DNA from: GCA-1730015 sp964583825
GTDB taxonomy: Bacteria; Pseudomonadota; Gammaproteobacteria; Granulosicoccales; Granulosicoccaceae
Assembly (NCBI GenBank): GCA_964583825.1
Contig: CAZOXM010000002.1
Location: forward strand, 62,001-126,000
Direction: 5' to 3'
Length of the DNA stretch: 64,000 bases
Shown here: positions 36,117-45,563 of the stretch, piece by piece
Layout: each line of letters starts with the position of its first letter
Position numbering within the stretch: the stretch's first letter is position 1
Position numbers and translations under genes: made by a program
The notes under the pieces: model-generated
What the model was told of the DNA's origin: nothing
Databases searched by the model: none
What the model saw: only the letters and a program-made list of their open reading frames with translations

Positions 36117-37285
36117 GGCGCGTGGTGTTTATTGACGATGAGCAACACGTTCTTGATGGCATCAGACGTATGCTGCGACCTCATCGCAAGGCATGGCAGA
36201 TGGAATTTTTTACCGAAGGTCAAACGGCTCTGCAGGCCATCGACAAAAATCCCTGTGATGTAGTCGTCACTGACATACAAATGCCCGGGATTGATGGAAT
36301 TGCTGTGCTGACTGCGGTCAATGATAAACACCCGGATACTATTCGAATCGCCCTGTCCGGACAGACTGACCCGCATTTGATCTATAAATGCATAGAGCAC
36401 TCACACCAGTATCTGTCAAAGCCTTGCGACGCAGATCAGCTGATTGCAACAATTGAATGCAGTTGCAACCTGCACGACATGTTATCCGACGACCGGCTTA
36501 AAGCATTAATCAATCGCATGTCCTCGGTGCCCACTGTGCCCAATTCCTACAAACGCATTACCGAGCAGCTGTGCGCCGAAGAAGTGGATATCCACGCCAT
36601 TGGCGAAATAATCAACGAAGATCTGGCAATATCCATGCAAATACTGAAGATTGCGAACTCTGCGTATTTCGGACTGGCACGAAAGATATCCACACCACTT
36701 GAAGCCACCGTCTATCTCGGCGCAGATGTCATTCACAGCCTGGTGCTGGCAAACAGCATGTTTTCGCAGTTCAGCGAGGAAACTGAAAAAAAATTTAATC
36801 TCGCCGCGATCTGGGAATCAAGTCTCAAGACCTATGCAATAGCAAAAAAGATTGCTCGGGATCAAACAGATGACGCGCTGATTTGTAGCTACGCATCTAC
36901 ATCGGGCCTCGTCATCGATATCGGTACACTGATACTCTGCTCAACCCTGCCGCAGGAAATGGACAAACTGATAGCGCAGCGTAAGCACACTGGCATACCA
37001 ATGTGGCAGCTCGAGACAGAGCATCTGGGCTACAGCCATATGGAAGTCGGCGCTTACATCGCATCGCTCTGGGGGCTGCCCAATCCGATTATTGAAGCAA
37101 TCGCCTATCACCATTGTCCGAAACGCAGCGGCTCAACCAGTTTCTCTGCACTCACTGCTGTCCACATCGCCAACGCGATTGTGCACTCAGCAGCCAATGA
37201 AGAATTGACCAGTGTCGACCCGGAATACATTGATGAAGTCGGCGTATCAGATTCAATCTCCAACTGGCGAGCCAGCTATGCATAA
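36113..37285 (+). CDS. Response regulator with HDOD output domain
   Basis: A 390-aa protein. The receiver domain is at about 1-122, with acidic pair D8/D9 in FIDDE, phosphorylation site Asp54 in VVTDIQMPG and a conserved Lys in YLSKPCD. The HDOD domain is at about 135-340, with LAISMQILKIANSAYFGLAR and HHCPKR near its end. HDOD is a non-catalytic HD relative used in signalling of motility, cell cycle and stress. It is coupled to the upstream kinase by a 4-nt overlap and precedes a second receiver protein by 27 nt. Confidence 0.92.
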   Translation: MRRVVFIDDEQHVLDGIRRMLRPHRKAWQMEFFTEGQTALQAIDKNPCDVVVTDIQMPGIDGIAVLTAVNDKHPDTIRIALSGQTDPHLIYKCIEHSHQYLSKPCDADQLIATIECSCNLHDMLSDDRLKALINRMSSVPTVPNSYKRITEQLCAEEVDIHAIGEIINEDLAISMQILKIANSAYFGLARKISTPLEATVYLGADVIHSLVLANSMFSQFSEETEKKFNLAAIWESSLKTYAIAKKIARDQTDDALICSYASTSGLVIDIGTLILCSTLPQEMDKLIAQRKHTGIPMWQLETEHLGYSHMEVGAYIASLWGLPNPIIEAIAYHHCPKRSGSTSFSALTAVHIANAIVHSAANEELTSVDPEYIDEVGVSDSISNWRASYA

Positions 37286-37312
37286 CGATCAAACCAATTT
37301 CAGGGAAAAACA

Positions 37313-38467
37313 GTGACTGAAAAAATACTGTTTGTAGACGATGAGCCCAACGTCCTCGATTCGATCAAACGAGGCTTGCGCAAAAATTATGATCTGACGA
37401 CCGCTGTTTCAGGTGCCGAGGCACTGGAGTGTCTGCAGGCACAGGGGCCATTCTCGGTTATCGTCTCCGACATGCAAATGCCGAACATGAATGGCGCGCA
37501 GTTACTGTCAAAAGCAAAGACGATTGCACCAGAGACTGTGAGAATCATGCTGACCGGGAACGCCGATCAACAAACTGCAATCGACGCTATAAACCAGGGA
37601 GACATTCTCCGGTTTCTCAACAAACCGGCGAGCAACGAACAAATCGTTTCCGCTCTGGAAGCCGGCATAAGTCAACACCGGTTGATTATTGCCGAGCGCG
37701 AAATTCTCGACAACACGCTGCGCGGAAGCCTCAAAGCCATGTCGGAAATACTCTCGCTCGCCAGTCCGGAAGTGTTCGGGCGTGCCACCCGAATAAAGCA
37801 TCGCATGCTGCTGGTGGCGTCTGCAATGGGAATCAAGGATACCTGGCAGCTGGAAACTACTGTGTTACTTTCACAAATAGGTTGTGTATCCGTACCGGTC
37901 GATATCATGAAGCGGAAGATGTCAGGTGAAGAACTCCCGGCGGGTGAACAGACTCAGTATCTGGCACACACCACAGCCGGTGCGGATATACTATCGCGTA
38001 TTCCACGTATGGAGGAAGTCGCCCGCGCAATACGTTATCAGGAGAAATCCTATAATGGCGAGGGCTTTCCGGCCGACGAACTGTGCGGTGACGACATTCC
38101 AATCGCAGCCCGAATACTTCGCGTGTTGCTGGACCTTGACACCTATGTAAGCTCAGGCGCAACGGACACAGAAGCGCTGGCCCGCCTGAACGGACAAAGC
38201 GAGCAGTACGACCCCGAAATTCTCGCTGCGTTAAAATCTGTACTGTCCACTGACGATGAATGGGAAATCGTCACTGTGCCGCTTAACCGACTAAGAATAG
38301 ATATGCAAATCGCTTCGGACATTCACACAGAATCAGGCACGCTGCTGGTATCTAAAGGTCAGACAATAACAGAAGCAGTACTACGTCATTTGCTCAACTA
38401 TGCGTCCAACGGACAAATTGACTCATCGATCGATGTCTGGCAGAAGCTTGACGCAGAAGCGGCATGA
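37313..38467 (+). CDS. Response regulator with degenerate HD-GYP domain
   Basis: A 384-aa protein. Receiver domain about 1-120 with Asp53 in VIVSDMQMPNMNG and K in FLNKPAS. The output domain aligns with HD-GYP phosphodiesterases, but the catalytic motifs are lost. The HD motif position (usually LHDIGK) reads LSQIGCVSVP, and the HHE..DGxGYP position reads YQEKSYNGEGFP. It is therefore probably a non-catalytic signalling or c-di-GMP-binding/protein-interaction module. It ends the kinase/HDOD operon. Confidence 0.88.
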   Translation: MTEKILFVDDEPNVLDSIKRGLRKNYDLTTAVSGAEALECLQAQGPFSVIVSDMQMPNMNGAQLLSKAKTIAPETVRIMLTGNADQQTAIDAINQGDILRFLNKPASNEQIVSALEAGISQHRLIIAEREILDNTLRGSLKAMSEILSLASPEVFGRATRIKHRMLLVASAMGIKDTWQLETTVLLSQIGCVSVPVDIMKRKMSGEELPAGEQTQYLAHTTAGADILSRIPRMEEVARAIRYQEKSYNGEGFPADELCGDDIPIAARILRVLLDLDTYVSSGATDTEALARLNGQSEQYDPEILAALKSVLSTDDEWEIVTVPLNRLRIDMQIASDIHTESGTLLVSKGQTITEAVLRHLLNYASNGQIDSSIDVWQKLDAEAA

Positions 38468-38864
38468 CGGACAAATTCAAGCGGATAACTTACAAACGTT
38501 GATGACAGGCTGCATCGCCAGGCCCGGAGTCGCAACGACTGTCTGCACCGCTGTTAGTGAGATTCTCAAGTGGCTATGCCACCCTGCGCCAATCGCCCGC
38601 AACCTTCAACTGCAAAATTCCAACGGTGAGATTCCGTTGTTAGCTGCATACCTGCAAAGCCGCGCCACCTAAAGCGTCGCGGGCCTGTCACTCAGGCAGT
38701 CAGCGCCGCCTGAGTGTGACGCAAGACGGGCTGTGTTATGGTATTCAGGCGTATTCAGATACATGAGAGCCGACGCGGGTATCAGATGTTGCCGCGTGCA
38801 ACCAGCATCGGCGGAACACAGGTTTCGTTGCATTGTAATGCCGGCGGCCGGGAAGGATAAGTCC
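38468..38864. other. Intergenic region before the MOSC gene
   Basis: No supported gene in 397 nt. It contains a perfect 9-bp inverted repeat CACTCAGGC (38689-38697) / GCCTGAGTG (38708-38716) with a 10-nt loop and no T-tract. This may be an operator, a leader structure or a weak Rho-independent-like stop for the upstream operon. Confidence 0.4.
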
Positions 38865-39641
38865 ATGAATGTCTTGATCGAATCACTGCAACGCTACCCG
38901 GTAAAAGGCTTAAGCGGGGAAGCACTGGCATCCGTTGAGCTACGTGCCGGTAACGGGTTCCCGGGTGACCGGCGTTTCGGATTTGCACGCCCCGATAGCG
39001 GGTTTGATCCGGATAATCCCAGACCGTTACCAAAAACAAAGTTCTACATGCTGGCACGGGATGAAGCCCTCGCACTACTCGACACAGCATTCGACGAAGA
39101 AACCGGGATGCTCTCCCTGTCCTGCTCAGCGAACCACGGTCGGTTCGATGTCAATACCGATCTCGGCCGGCAACAGGCCAGTGCATTTTTAAAAGCATAC
39201 CTTGAACTGCCGGACAACGAGATGCCACAGCTCTTTGAAGCGTCCCCGCATCGATTCACCGATGTCTCTGTGGACTCAGAACAAATGATGAACGCGGTAT
39301 CGCTGATCAATCTTGACAGCGTCGCTCAGTTTTCAGCCGACGTCTCGCATGAAATCGACCCCGGCAGGTTTCGTGGCAATATACATTTCTCAGGGCTGCC
39401 ACCATTTGCAGAACTTGAACTGATTGGTCAGGAACTTCTGATCGGGTCAGTAAGGCTGAAAGTGGTGATGCGCACGAAACGCTGCCCGGCAACAGAGGTT
39501 AACCTTTCAACCGGTAAACGCGACATCAAAACGCCAAAGCGGCTTTTGGAAAACTACCAGCATATGAATATGGGCGTCTATGCTGAGGTTGTCGAAGGTG
39601 GCACCATCGCGACGGGTGACCCTATCGATATTGTGTCGTGA
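38865..39641 (+). CDS. MOSC-domain protein
   Basis: A 258-aa protein with an N-terminal MOSC beta-barrel (ESLQRYPVKGLSGEALASVE) and a C-terminal MOSC domain carrying the conserved Cys in MRTKRCPATEVNLSTGKRD. MOSC proteins bind molybdenum cofactor or handle sulfur on it; family members include the mARC and YcbX/YiiM reductases. No ferredoxin domain is fused. The start at 38865 is supported by AAGGA about 8 nt upstream and by the usual YPVKGLSG N-terminus. The frame opens 44 codons earlier without family similarity. Confidence 0.88.
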   Translation: MNVLIESLQRYPVKGLSGEALASVELRAGNGFPGDRRFGFARPDSGFDPDNPRPLPKTKFYMLARDEALALLDTAFDEETGMLSLSCSANHGRFDVNTDLGRQQASAFLKAYLELPDNEMPQLFEASPHRFTDVSVDSEQMMNAVSLINLDSVAQFSADVSHEIDPGRFRGNIHFSGLPPFAELELIGQELLIGSVRLKVVMRTKRCPATEVNLSTGKRDIKTPKRLLENYQHMNMGVYAEVVEGGTIATGDPIDIVS

Positions 39642-39900
39642 CGCGATAATTTGTATACCGAAGCCTTGATTTTTTGAGCGAACTTTTTCTGCTCGAGCGA
39701 ATCAGTCACTGTGACAATCATGAGCGGGCAGACAACGCAATAGATCAAAGTGCCTTGACACACAGGTGATACTGCTACGATAGCCGGGCATTCATGGTCC
39801 CGGCCATTACTTCGCCAGTCCACGAATACAGCCACTATGTTGTGTTAAAGTCCTGCCGTCCTCAGATCGATGATCTCAAACCAATATCGGAGCAACAACA

Positions 39901-40593
39901 ATGACAATTCAAATTTACGAACTGTGCGGCGCAGATCCAAAACATCTGTTTAGCCCTCACTGCTGGAAAGTTCGTATGGCGGTCGCGCACAAAGAGCTGG
40001 CATGGGAGACCATCCCGGTACCCTTTACCCGGGTAGCTGGCACTGAAGGTGGTGAATCACGGCGCATGCCCGTGATACGAGACGGGGACACCGTGGTTGA
40101 GGAAAGCTTTGAAATCGCGAAATATCTTGAAAACCAGTACCCGGACAAGCCCAGTTTGTTCGGCGGTGAAGGCGGAGAAGCGCTGACCCTTCAGATTATA
40201 AATTGGTCGCTACTCTCGCTGCACCCTGAAGTGGCGAAGCTGTGTCTGATGGACATCTATCAAGCTCTGGCACCTGCAGATCAGGAGTTCTTTAGAGCGA
40301 GCCGTGAAAAAATGTTTGGCTGTACGCTTGAGGAGTTTTCATCGAAACACCCGAAAAACGCCGACGCATTGAACCGGGCTTTAAAGCCGCTGGAACTGAC
40401 TTTAAAGCAGCAACCTTTTATCGGTGGAGACACACCTTTGTTCGGCGACTATGTAGTGTTCGGTGCTTTGCAGTGGCTTAACACCACTGCCAGCGTTGAT
40501 TACCTGACCGGAGACACTCCAGTGACGAGATGGTTTAACACGCTGCTTGACATGTACGAGGGTATGGGTCGTGCCGGCAAGGTAGCGGCCTGA
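39901..40593 (+). CDS. Glutathione S-transferase (LigE/LigF-like)
   Basis: A 230-aa cytosolic GST. The thioredoxin-like N-terminal domain has SPHCWKVRMA (18-27, active-site Ser/Cys region of the beta-etherase-like class), MPVIRDG (cis-Pro) and VEESFEIAKYLE (gamma-glutamyl binding). The helical C-terminal domain has PLFGDYVVFGALQW. GGAG lies 9 nt before the ATG. It is isolated between the MOSC gene and a convergent secreted protein, so the substrate is unknown. Confidence 0.9.
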   Translation: MTIQIYELCGADPKHLFSPHCWKVRMAVAHKELAWETIPVPFTRVAGTEGGESRRMPVIRDGDTVVEESFEIAKYLENQYPDKPSLFGGEGGEALTLQIINWSLLSLHPEVAKLCLMDIYQALAPADQEFFRASREKMFGCTLEEFSSKHPKNADALNRALKPLELTLKQQPFIGGDTPLFGDYVVFGALQWLNTTASVDYLTGDTPVTRWFNTLLDMYEGMGRAGKVAA

Positions 40594-40606
40594 TCTGATA
40601 CCCAAA

Positions 40607-40643
40607 GGACACGACAGAAGTACTCTGAGCCGGCGTCGTGTCC
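40607..40643. terminator. Candidate bidirectional terminator between convergent genes
   Basis: Perfect 9-bp inverted repeat GGACACGAC (40607-40615) / GTCGTGTCC (40635-40643) with a 19-nt loop, centred between the converging GST gene and the WGW-repeat gene. There is no T-tract on either side, so the terminator role is uncertain. Confidence 0.35.
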
Positions 40644-40674
40644 GGTCTGCCACCGGATCGAACAATACGCCCCT

Positions 40675-42489
40675 CTACATCGGCGGGCAGGATACCTGGT
40701 TGACCGCATCCCAGCCCCAGCCGCTGTTTAAATCCGCATTGGTGTAGTCGCAGGCGCGCTGCGGCTCCAAAACTGGAGGGCAGGATATCTGATTCACTGC
40801 GTCCCAGCCCCAGCCGGCATTGCTCGCCGCGTCGCTGTAGTCGCAACTTCCGCCAGCCGACGCAGATTCATCCACCGGAGCGCAGGACTGCTGCGTCGAT
40901 GCATTCCATCCCCAGCCACCGTTTTCGGCAGCGCCGCCATAGTCACAGCCTGCCGCCGCGGTGCTCTGCTGCGGTGCGCAGGACGCCTGGGTTACCAGAT
41001 TCCAACCCCAGCCATCGTACAAGTGCGCGTCGCTGTAGTCACACACCGCGCTACCTTCCACAGACCCCACATACACATGCAGCAACACATCATTGTACGC
41101 AGCGAACACGTGATTAGCAGCCACGGCAATATCACCGCCGTACTGATTTGCAGCGCGGGGTACCGGTACAGTCTGCTCGAATTCCAAATACCACCGATCG
41201 TCATCATCGCGATTTAGAAGGCTGACGCTTAGCGGAAACAACTCGTTGCCCGCAGACCGCTGCGGGTTGGTATGTGCGACCACCAGACTATTACCTGCAC
41301 CGGCAACTCTGCGAACTTTGCTGCCCACCGGGTCGGACACCTGAATTTCCTGTGTGAGTTCCCAGTCGTCGCGGCGCTGATAAAAAAGTATCCGGGAGGC
41401 ATCTGCCGGCCCGGCCACATTAGTCGGCTGAACAACCGCCGTGTGTGAACCCACGGGCATAAGTCCGTTGCCAAATGCTGCATCGTCCAGCGTGAGATAG
41501 TTGGCACCCCGCCCGTGCCACTCACTTGCGGAGAAGTCTACCACCATGGTTGCACCCCGCTCCCAGTTATTGGCAGCCGAGCGACGATATACCGTGCGCT
41601 CCACCCCATCGCTATCCGTTTGCGGGTCAAAAGTAAAAGCGATCTCGTTTTCGTCGAGCAGTGACAGACTACCCGGCCCGACGTAAGTGAACTGGTGAAC
41701 CAGATCACCGGCTTCGCTGCGCTGGTAGATATCGACGTTGCTGGTGTGGCGGAAATAGTCGTAGTGCCAGATTGATCCGCAGAGCGCCCCGGCCAGACTG
41801 TGCACAACGGCGAGCAGATTGCCGTTTGCCTGCATCGTATGCCCCGTCGGGTAAGACTGACAGCCCTCCATCTGATGCGCCGGCACAGCTACCGAGCCCA
41901 GCATCTCACCGGTTGTTGATCGATAGCGCCGAATACTGGAATCAGACAACACCAGCAACTCGTCACCAAAGAAGCGATGATTCACACCGTCTACTGCGTA
42001 GGCCTCTTGCCACCCACCAGCACCGCCGGTGAACACAGTGATTTTATTCGCAACCCGGGAAAATCCGGCCACCAGTTCCTCGCGGGATTCACCCAGTTCA
42101 AAGCGGTCGAACTGGGTACGGTCCTGTGCCACCAGTTCCGCTGTCTTCCGCAGGGATCCATCACCCTGAATATCAAACACGGTGATAGACCCTGAGTCAG
42201 CACAGGACCGGGCAGATTCCGCTGCACCGACGAACACCGTGTTGCCGCTGATCTCGATTTTTCGCCCAAACCCGGCTGTCTCCTGCCGGTCTTCAAGACG
42301 ACAGGTACACGTTCCATTCCAGCCCCACGCATCGTCCAAAGGAGGTGTATCGACGCATTGTGAAGACTCAGGCTCTGGTTGGAAAGATTCAAAAACCGCC
42401 GTTTGAGCGTGACCGGTTGAGGAGACCGCTACGAGCAATGCTGTCGCGAAAAAACAGCCTGGTTTGTTACTGCGTATATCGTATTGCAT
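40675..42489 (-). CDS. Secreted beta-propeller-like protein with C-terminal WGW repeats
   Basis: A 604-aa exported protein. Signal peptide with hydrophobic core FFATALLVAVSSTGHAQ. The central part (about 65-450) reads as repeated beta-strand blades (FGRKIEISGNTVFVGAAESA; YGGDIAVAANHVFAAYNDVL), suggesting a beta-propeller of FG-GAP type. The C-terminal 150 residues hold four tandem repeats of about 35 aa with the pattern CDY..A....GWGW(N/D)...Q.SC.P, and a fifth related unit (DDAWGWNGTCTC) sits just after the signal peptide. Paired Cys suggest disulfide-stabilised modules acting at the cell surface. No catalytic domain is recognised. Adhesion or carbohydrate/protein binding is an inference. 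Confidence 0.78.
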   Translation of the reverse strand: MQYDIRSNKPGCFFATALLVAVSSTGHAQTAVFESFQPEPESSQCVDTPPLDDAWGWNGTCTCRLEDRQETAGFGRKIEISGNTVFVGAAESARSCADSGSITVFDIQGDGSLRKTAELVAQDRTQFDRFELGESREELVAGFSRVANKITVFTGGAGGWQEAYAVDGVNHRFFGDELLVLSDSSIRRYRSTTGEMLGSVAVPAHQMEGCQSYPTGHTMQANGNLLAVVHSLAGALCGSIWHYDYFRHTSNVDIYQRSEAGDLVHQFTYVGPGSLSLLDENEIAFTFDPQTDSDGVERTVYRRSAANNWERGATMVVDFSASEWHGRGANYLTLDDAAFGNGLMPVGSHTAVVQPTNVAGPADASRILFYQRRDDWELTQEIQVSDPVGSKVRRVAGAGNSLVVAHTNPQRSAGNELFPLSVSLLNRDDDDRWYLEFEQTVPVPRAANQYGGDIAVAANHVFAAYNDVLLHVYVGSVEGSAVCDYSDAHLYDGWGWNLVTQASCAPQQSTAAAGCDYGGAAENGGWGWNASTQQSCAPVDESASAGGSCDYSDAASNAGWGWDAVNQISCPPVLEPQRACDYTNADLNSGWGWDAVNQVSCPPM

Positions 42490-42570
42490 GGTTACCGCCT
42501 GAATTGTTTGATGACATTATGTCATGACACAAAAAATAAGCCAACCGGGAATCGGCAACCCATACGATGC

Positions 42571-43938
42571 TCACAGTTCCCGACCGGCGCTATACTCGCC
42601 CCATTTCAATCGTATGAATGCCCCGAGGCTTGCTATCAGCGCTGGTGGCAACTCTGTCGGACCGGCATCTGCCAGCTGGTCATCGAGTAACGACGACGAA
42701 TGCCCACTGGCATGTTCAGCAATGAGTTTTCCTGCAATGGTGCCTTTGGCTGTGCCCAGCCCGTTCTGACAACAGGCCGCAAAAAGATTGGTATCGATCT
42801 CTTCGAAAACAGAGACTCCATTGCGACTCAAACACAGCTTTCCACCCCATCGGTATTGCATATCGACCCCTTCCAACATGGGAAAACGACTGACAAAGGC
42901 GCGATCGTGATCACGACCAACACGCTGCAGTCGTTGCTCGGTCACACGTAACGACGGATCATAGGTCACGCGATTGCGAATAATAATTCGATCACCGCCA
43001 CTACCTGCAATGCGTCGGACGGTAGTGCCGAGCGGATCAGCCGGAGTCAGTGCCCAGCGCGGTTGCCCACCCAGTGTATTTATCTCGCGGTCGGTCAGTG
43101 CACGCGTCATGGAAGCATAAGTGTATACATGGATCAGATGCCGCTGATAAAAGCCAAAGCTCTGCAAATGACCGTTGACAGTTAGTATAACTTTCGGCGC
43201 GAGCACCGCACCGTTTGATGAGTTTACCACCCATGATTCACCCGCCTTCTTCAAGGACACCACGGGTGAATTTTCATAGATACACACTCTGTTAGACTCA
43301 ACTCCGGAGGCTAGGCAGCGCGTATACAGAGCCGGCTGCAGCATTACCGTGCCCGGCGAATACAGCCCGTCCACATAACATCGTGTTCCGGTCACCTCGT
43401 GCATTGCCGCTGCATCGAGCCGCTCATAAGGTTCATTGAGTTGTTCAAGGTGTGCGGCGTAGTCGCCGTTATGGGCAACGCCGCGTTCAGACATTGCACC
43501 GTTGATCTTGCCACTGGCGACAATCGCCTCGTCTGACATCTGAAAGCGGGCCTTAGCCTCCAGCGCATAATCTATGGCTGCCCGGTTGAGCCTGATCTGT
43601 CGGCGATCATTGTCAGTGCCGCCGGCATAATCCGCTGAACTGAGATCGTGCGGCAGATCTATCATAAACCCGCTGTTACGTCCCGAAGGGCCTTCTGCAA
43701 CCCGGCCGGCTTCCAGCACAACAACTCGATCGGTCGGATGCAATTCGGCAAGACGGCGTGCAGCAGACAAGCCCGCGAATCCGGCGCCGATAACCACCCA
43801 GTCGGCGCTGGTTCGTTCCTTCAGATCCACACGCAGTGGCTGTGGTTCAAGCAGGGCATTCCATGCCGCAGGGCCCGGATCCGTGGGCAGACAAGTGACC
43901 CGGCTCATTGCCGCATCAACCGTTGAGCGCTGTAACAA
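42571..43938 (-). CDS. FAD-dependent oxidoreductase (DAO family)
   Basis: A 455-aa flavoprotein of the D-amino-acid oxidase/PuuB-like group. The dinucleotide fold is WVVIGAGFAGLSAARRLAEL (about 47-66), then VVVLEAGRVAEGPSGRNSGF, where the GRNSGF pattern is typical of PuuB and related amine or amino-acid oxidases. The C-terminus carries CCQNGLGTAKGTIAGKLIAE. It catalyses oxidative deamination or demethylation of an amine or amino acid. It is the last gene of the GntR-DHDPS-ALDH-MttB series, 62 nt after the MttB gene. An N-terminal start nine codons later (MSRVTCLP) is possible. Confidence 0.9.
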   Translation of the reverse strand: MLQRSTVDAAMSRVTCLPTDPGPAAWNALLEPQPLRVDLKERTSADWVVIGAGFAGLSAARRLAELHPTDRVVVLEAGRVAEGPSGRNSGFMIDLPHDLSSADYAGGTDNDRRQIRLNRAAIDYALEAKARFQMSDEAIVASGKINGAMSERGVAHNGDYAAHLEQLNEPYERLDAAAMHEVTGTRCYVDGLYSPGTVMLQPALYTRCLASGVESNRVCIYENSPVVSLKKAGESWVVNSSNGAVLAPKVILTVNGHLQSFGFYQRHLIHVYTYASMTRALTDREINTLGGQPRWALTPADPLGTTVRRIAGSGGDRIIIRNRVTYDPSLRVTEQRLQRVGRDHDRAFVSRFPMLEGVDMQYRWGGKLCLSRNGVSVFEEIDTNLFAACCQNGLGTAKGTIAGKLIAEHASGHSSSLLDDQLADAGPTELPPALIASLGAFIRLKWGEYSAGREL

Positions 43939-44000
43939 GTCAGTCCAACCCTGCCACGATGCAAGTGGCTTTTTGCCGCAGCTGAATTCAATGAAAACAC

Positions 44001-45563
44001 TCAGTGATCCGTGTTCAACGCATCCACAGCGGGTATCTCGCGCTCTCGTCTGGCAATATACTCACGCAGTGCTTCATCAACAGCCTCATCCAGCTTCGGT
44101 TCTTCATAGTCCGCAAGCAGTGACTTTGCTTCATTGAGCGCACGCTCCGTTACTTCCTGACTGCCGTCGGCAATCCACTGTTCGATAGAATTGTTATCGA
44201 ACAGCTTTGGAATAAAGAAAGCCTGCTGAAACTTTTCCAGTGTGTGCGGATGCCCGAGGTAATGCCCACCGGGACCAATGTCCGGCACGGCGGCCAGTGC
44301 CTCATCGAAATCGTCCCACTGAATGCCCTGCGCCATGCGATAACCCATGGCGCACTGCTCGGCATCGACCACAAATTTGGCCATGGAACAATGCATGCCC
44401 GCCTCGTTCCAGCCGGCCGAATGCCAAAGATAGTTGGCACCTGATAGTAAAACTGCCATTAAAGTTGTAGCGCTTTCATAACCCGCCTGTGCGTCGAACG
44501 TTTTTGCACCACCCAGGGTGTTTGATGTACGCCACGGCACGTCATAGTAACGTGCCATTTGCCCGATCATAAAATTCATCAGACTGATTTCCGGTGTACC
44601 TGCCATAGGGGCGCCGGATGCCATAGAAACAGTCGAGAGATAATGTCCATAAATGGCTGGACAGCCCTTTTTCACTACCTGTGTATAGGCCAGTGCAGAC
44701 AACGCCTCCGCATTGAGTTGCGCCACTGCCGCCGCGGTAGAGGCTGGTGTATTGGCACCACCGAGTACAAACGGTGAGCAAAGCACCGGCTGATTGCGCC
44801 GATTAAACGCACGCATGGCAGACAGCATAGTCTCATCCCATACCAGCGGTGAATTGCCATTGCAGTTACCGGTGACCACCGGATTTTGCAGCAGAAAGTC
44901 CCGACCAAACAGAATCTCACACATGTCGAGCACATCTTCAGCATTTCGACCGGAGGTGGTCATGCCCATGAAGGTTTTGTCTGAGTGCTTCATCGATGAA
45001 TACGTAATACGAAGATGACGGTGCGACACTACGTGGTCCATCGGTTCTACAATATGGTGCGCACTTGAGTGCATGCACGGCAGCATGTGTGCAAGCTTGT
45101 GGAAGTTGGCCAGGTCATCGAGTGTCGGCGCCCGGCGCTGGTCTTCCAGATCGCGCAGGTAAGGTGCGCCGGTCATCGGCACAAAGATGCTGTGATCATT
45201 GCCAAACGGCAGGTTGTTAGCCGGATTACGGGCATGGTAAGTGAAGCTTGCCGGAATCGACTTGATCAGTTCACGCACCAAACCGCGATCCAGGTGAATG
45301 CGATCAGTGTCTCTGACTTCTGCGCCGGCTTTTTTCCAGTCCGCAACCGCTTCTTCATCGCGAAAAACAACACCGGTGTTTTCCAGTATGTCCATTGACG
45401 CGCTGTCAATTTGCTCTACCTGCTCTGCAGACATCGGCTCGGTCAATGGTAAGCCGCGTTTAAGTGCAGGTAGCATTCGATTAACTCGCTGCTCGCGTTT
45501 TTTCCGCAGAGCAGCCCGACCACCGCGGCGCTGGCGCCCTTCCATCATTTTGGTATCAGTCAT
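44001..45563 (-). CDS. Trimethylamine methyltransferase (MttB)-family protein, non-pyrrolysine
   Basis: A 520-aa member of the MttB superfamily of corrinoid-dependent methyltransferases, TIM-barrel proteins that demethylate quaternary amines. The frame is continuous through the family core (GNCNGNSPLVWDETMLSAMR; FVLGGANTPASTAAAVAQLN; YLWHSAGWNEAGMHCSMAKF; IGPGGHYLGHPHTLEKF) without an internal UAG. It therefore belongs to the MtgB-like group acting on betaines rather than to the pyrrolysine trimethylamine enzymes. No corrinoid protein gene or RamA-type activator is adjacent. It overlaps the ALDH gene by 4 nt. The substrate is probably an N-methylated amino acid or betaine; this is inference. 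Confidence 0.93.
   Translation of the reverse strand: MTDTKMMEGRQRRGGRAALRKKREQRVNRMLPALKRGLPLTEPMSAEQVEQIDSASMDILENTGVVFRDEEAVADWKKAGAEVRDTDRIHLDRGLVRELIKSIPASFTYHARNPANNLPFGNDHSIFVPMTGAPYLRDLEDQRRAPTLDDLANFHKLAHMLPCMHSSAHHIVEPMDHVVSHRHLRITYSSMKHSDKTFMGMTTSGRNAEDVLDMCEILFGRDFLLQNPVVTGNCNGNSPLVWDETMLSAMRAFNRRNQPVLCSPFVLGGANTPASTAAAVAQLNAEALSALAYTQVVKKGCPAIYGHYLSTVSMASGAPMAGTPEISLMNFMIGQMARYYDVPWRTSNTLGGAKTFDAQAGYESATTLMAVLLSGANYLWHSAGWNEAGMHCSMAKFVVDAEQCAMGYRMAQGIQWDDFDEALAAVPDIGPGGHYLGHPHTLEKFQQAFFIPKLFDNNSIEQWIADGSQEVTERALNEAKSLLADYEEPKLDEAVDEALREYIARREREIPAVDALNTDH

Noticed and set aside
44001..45563. Pyrrolysine-containing trimethylamine methyltransferase
   Set aside because: The frame is continuous through the core without an internal UAG, so it belongs to the non-pyrrolysine group.
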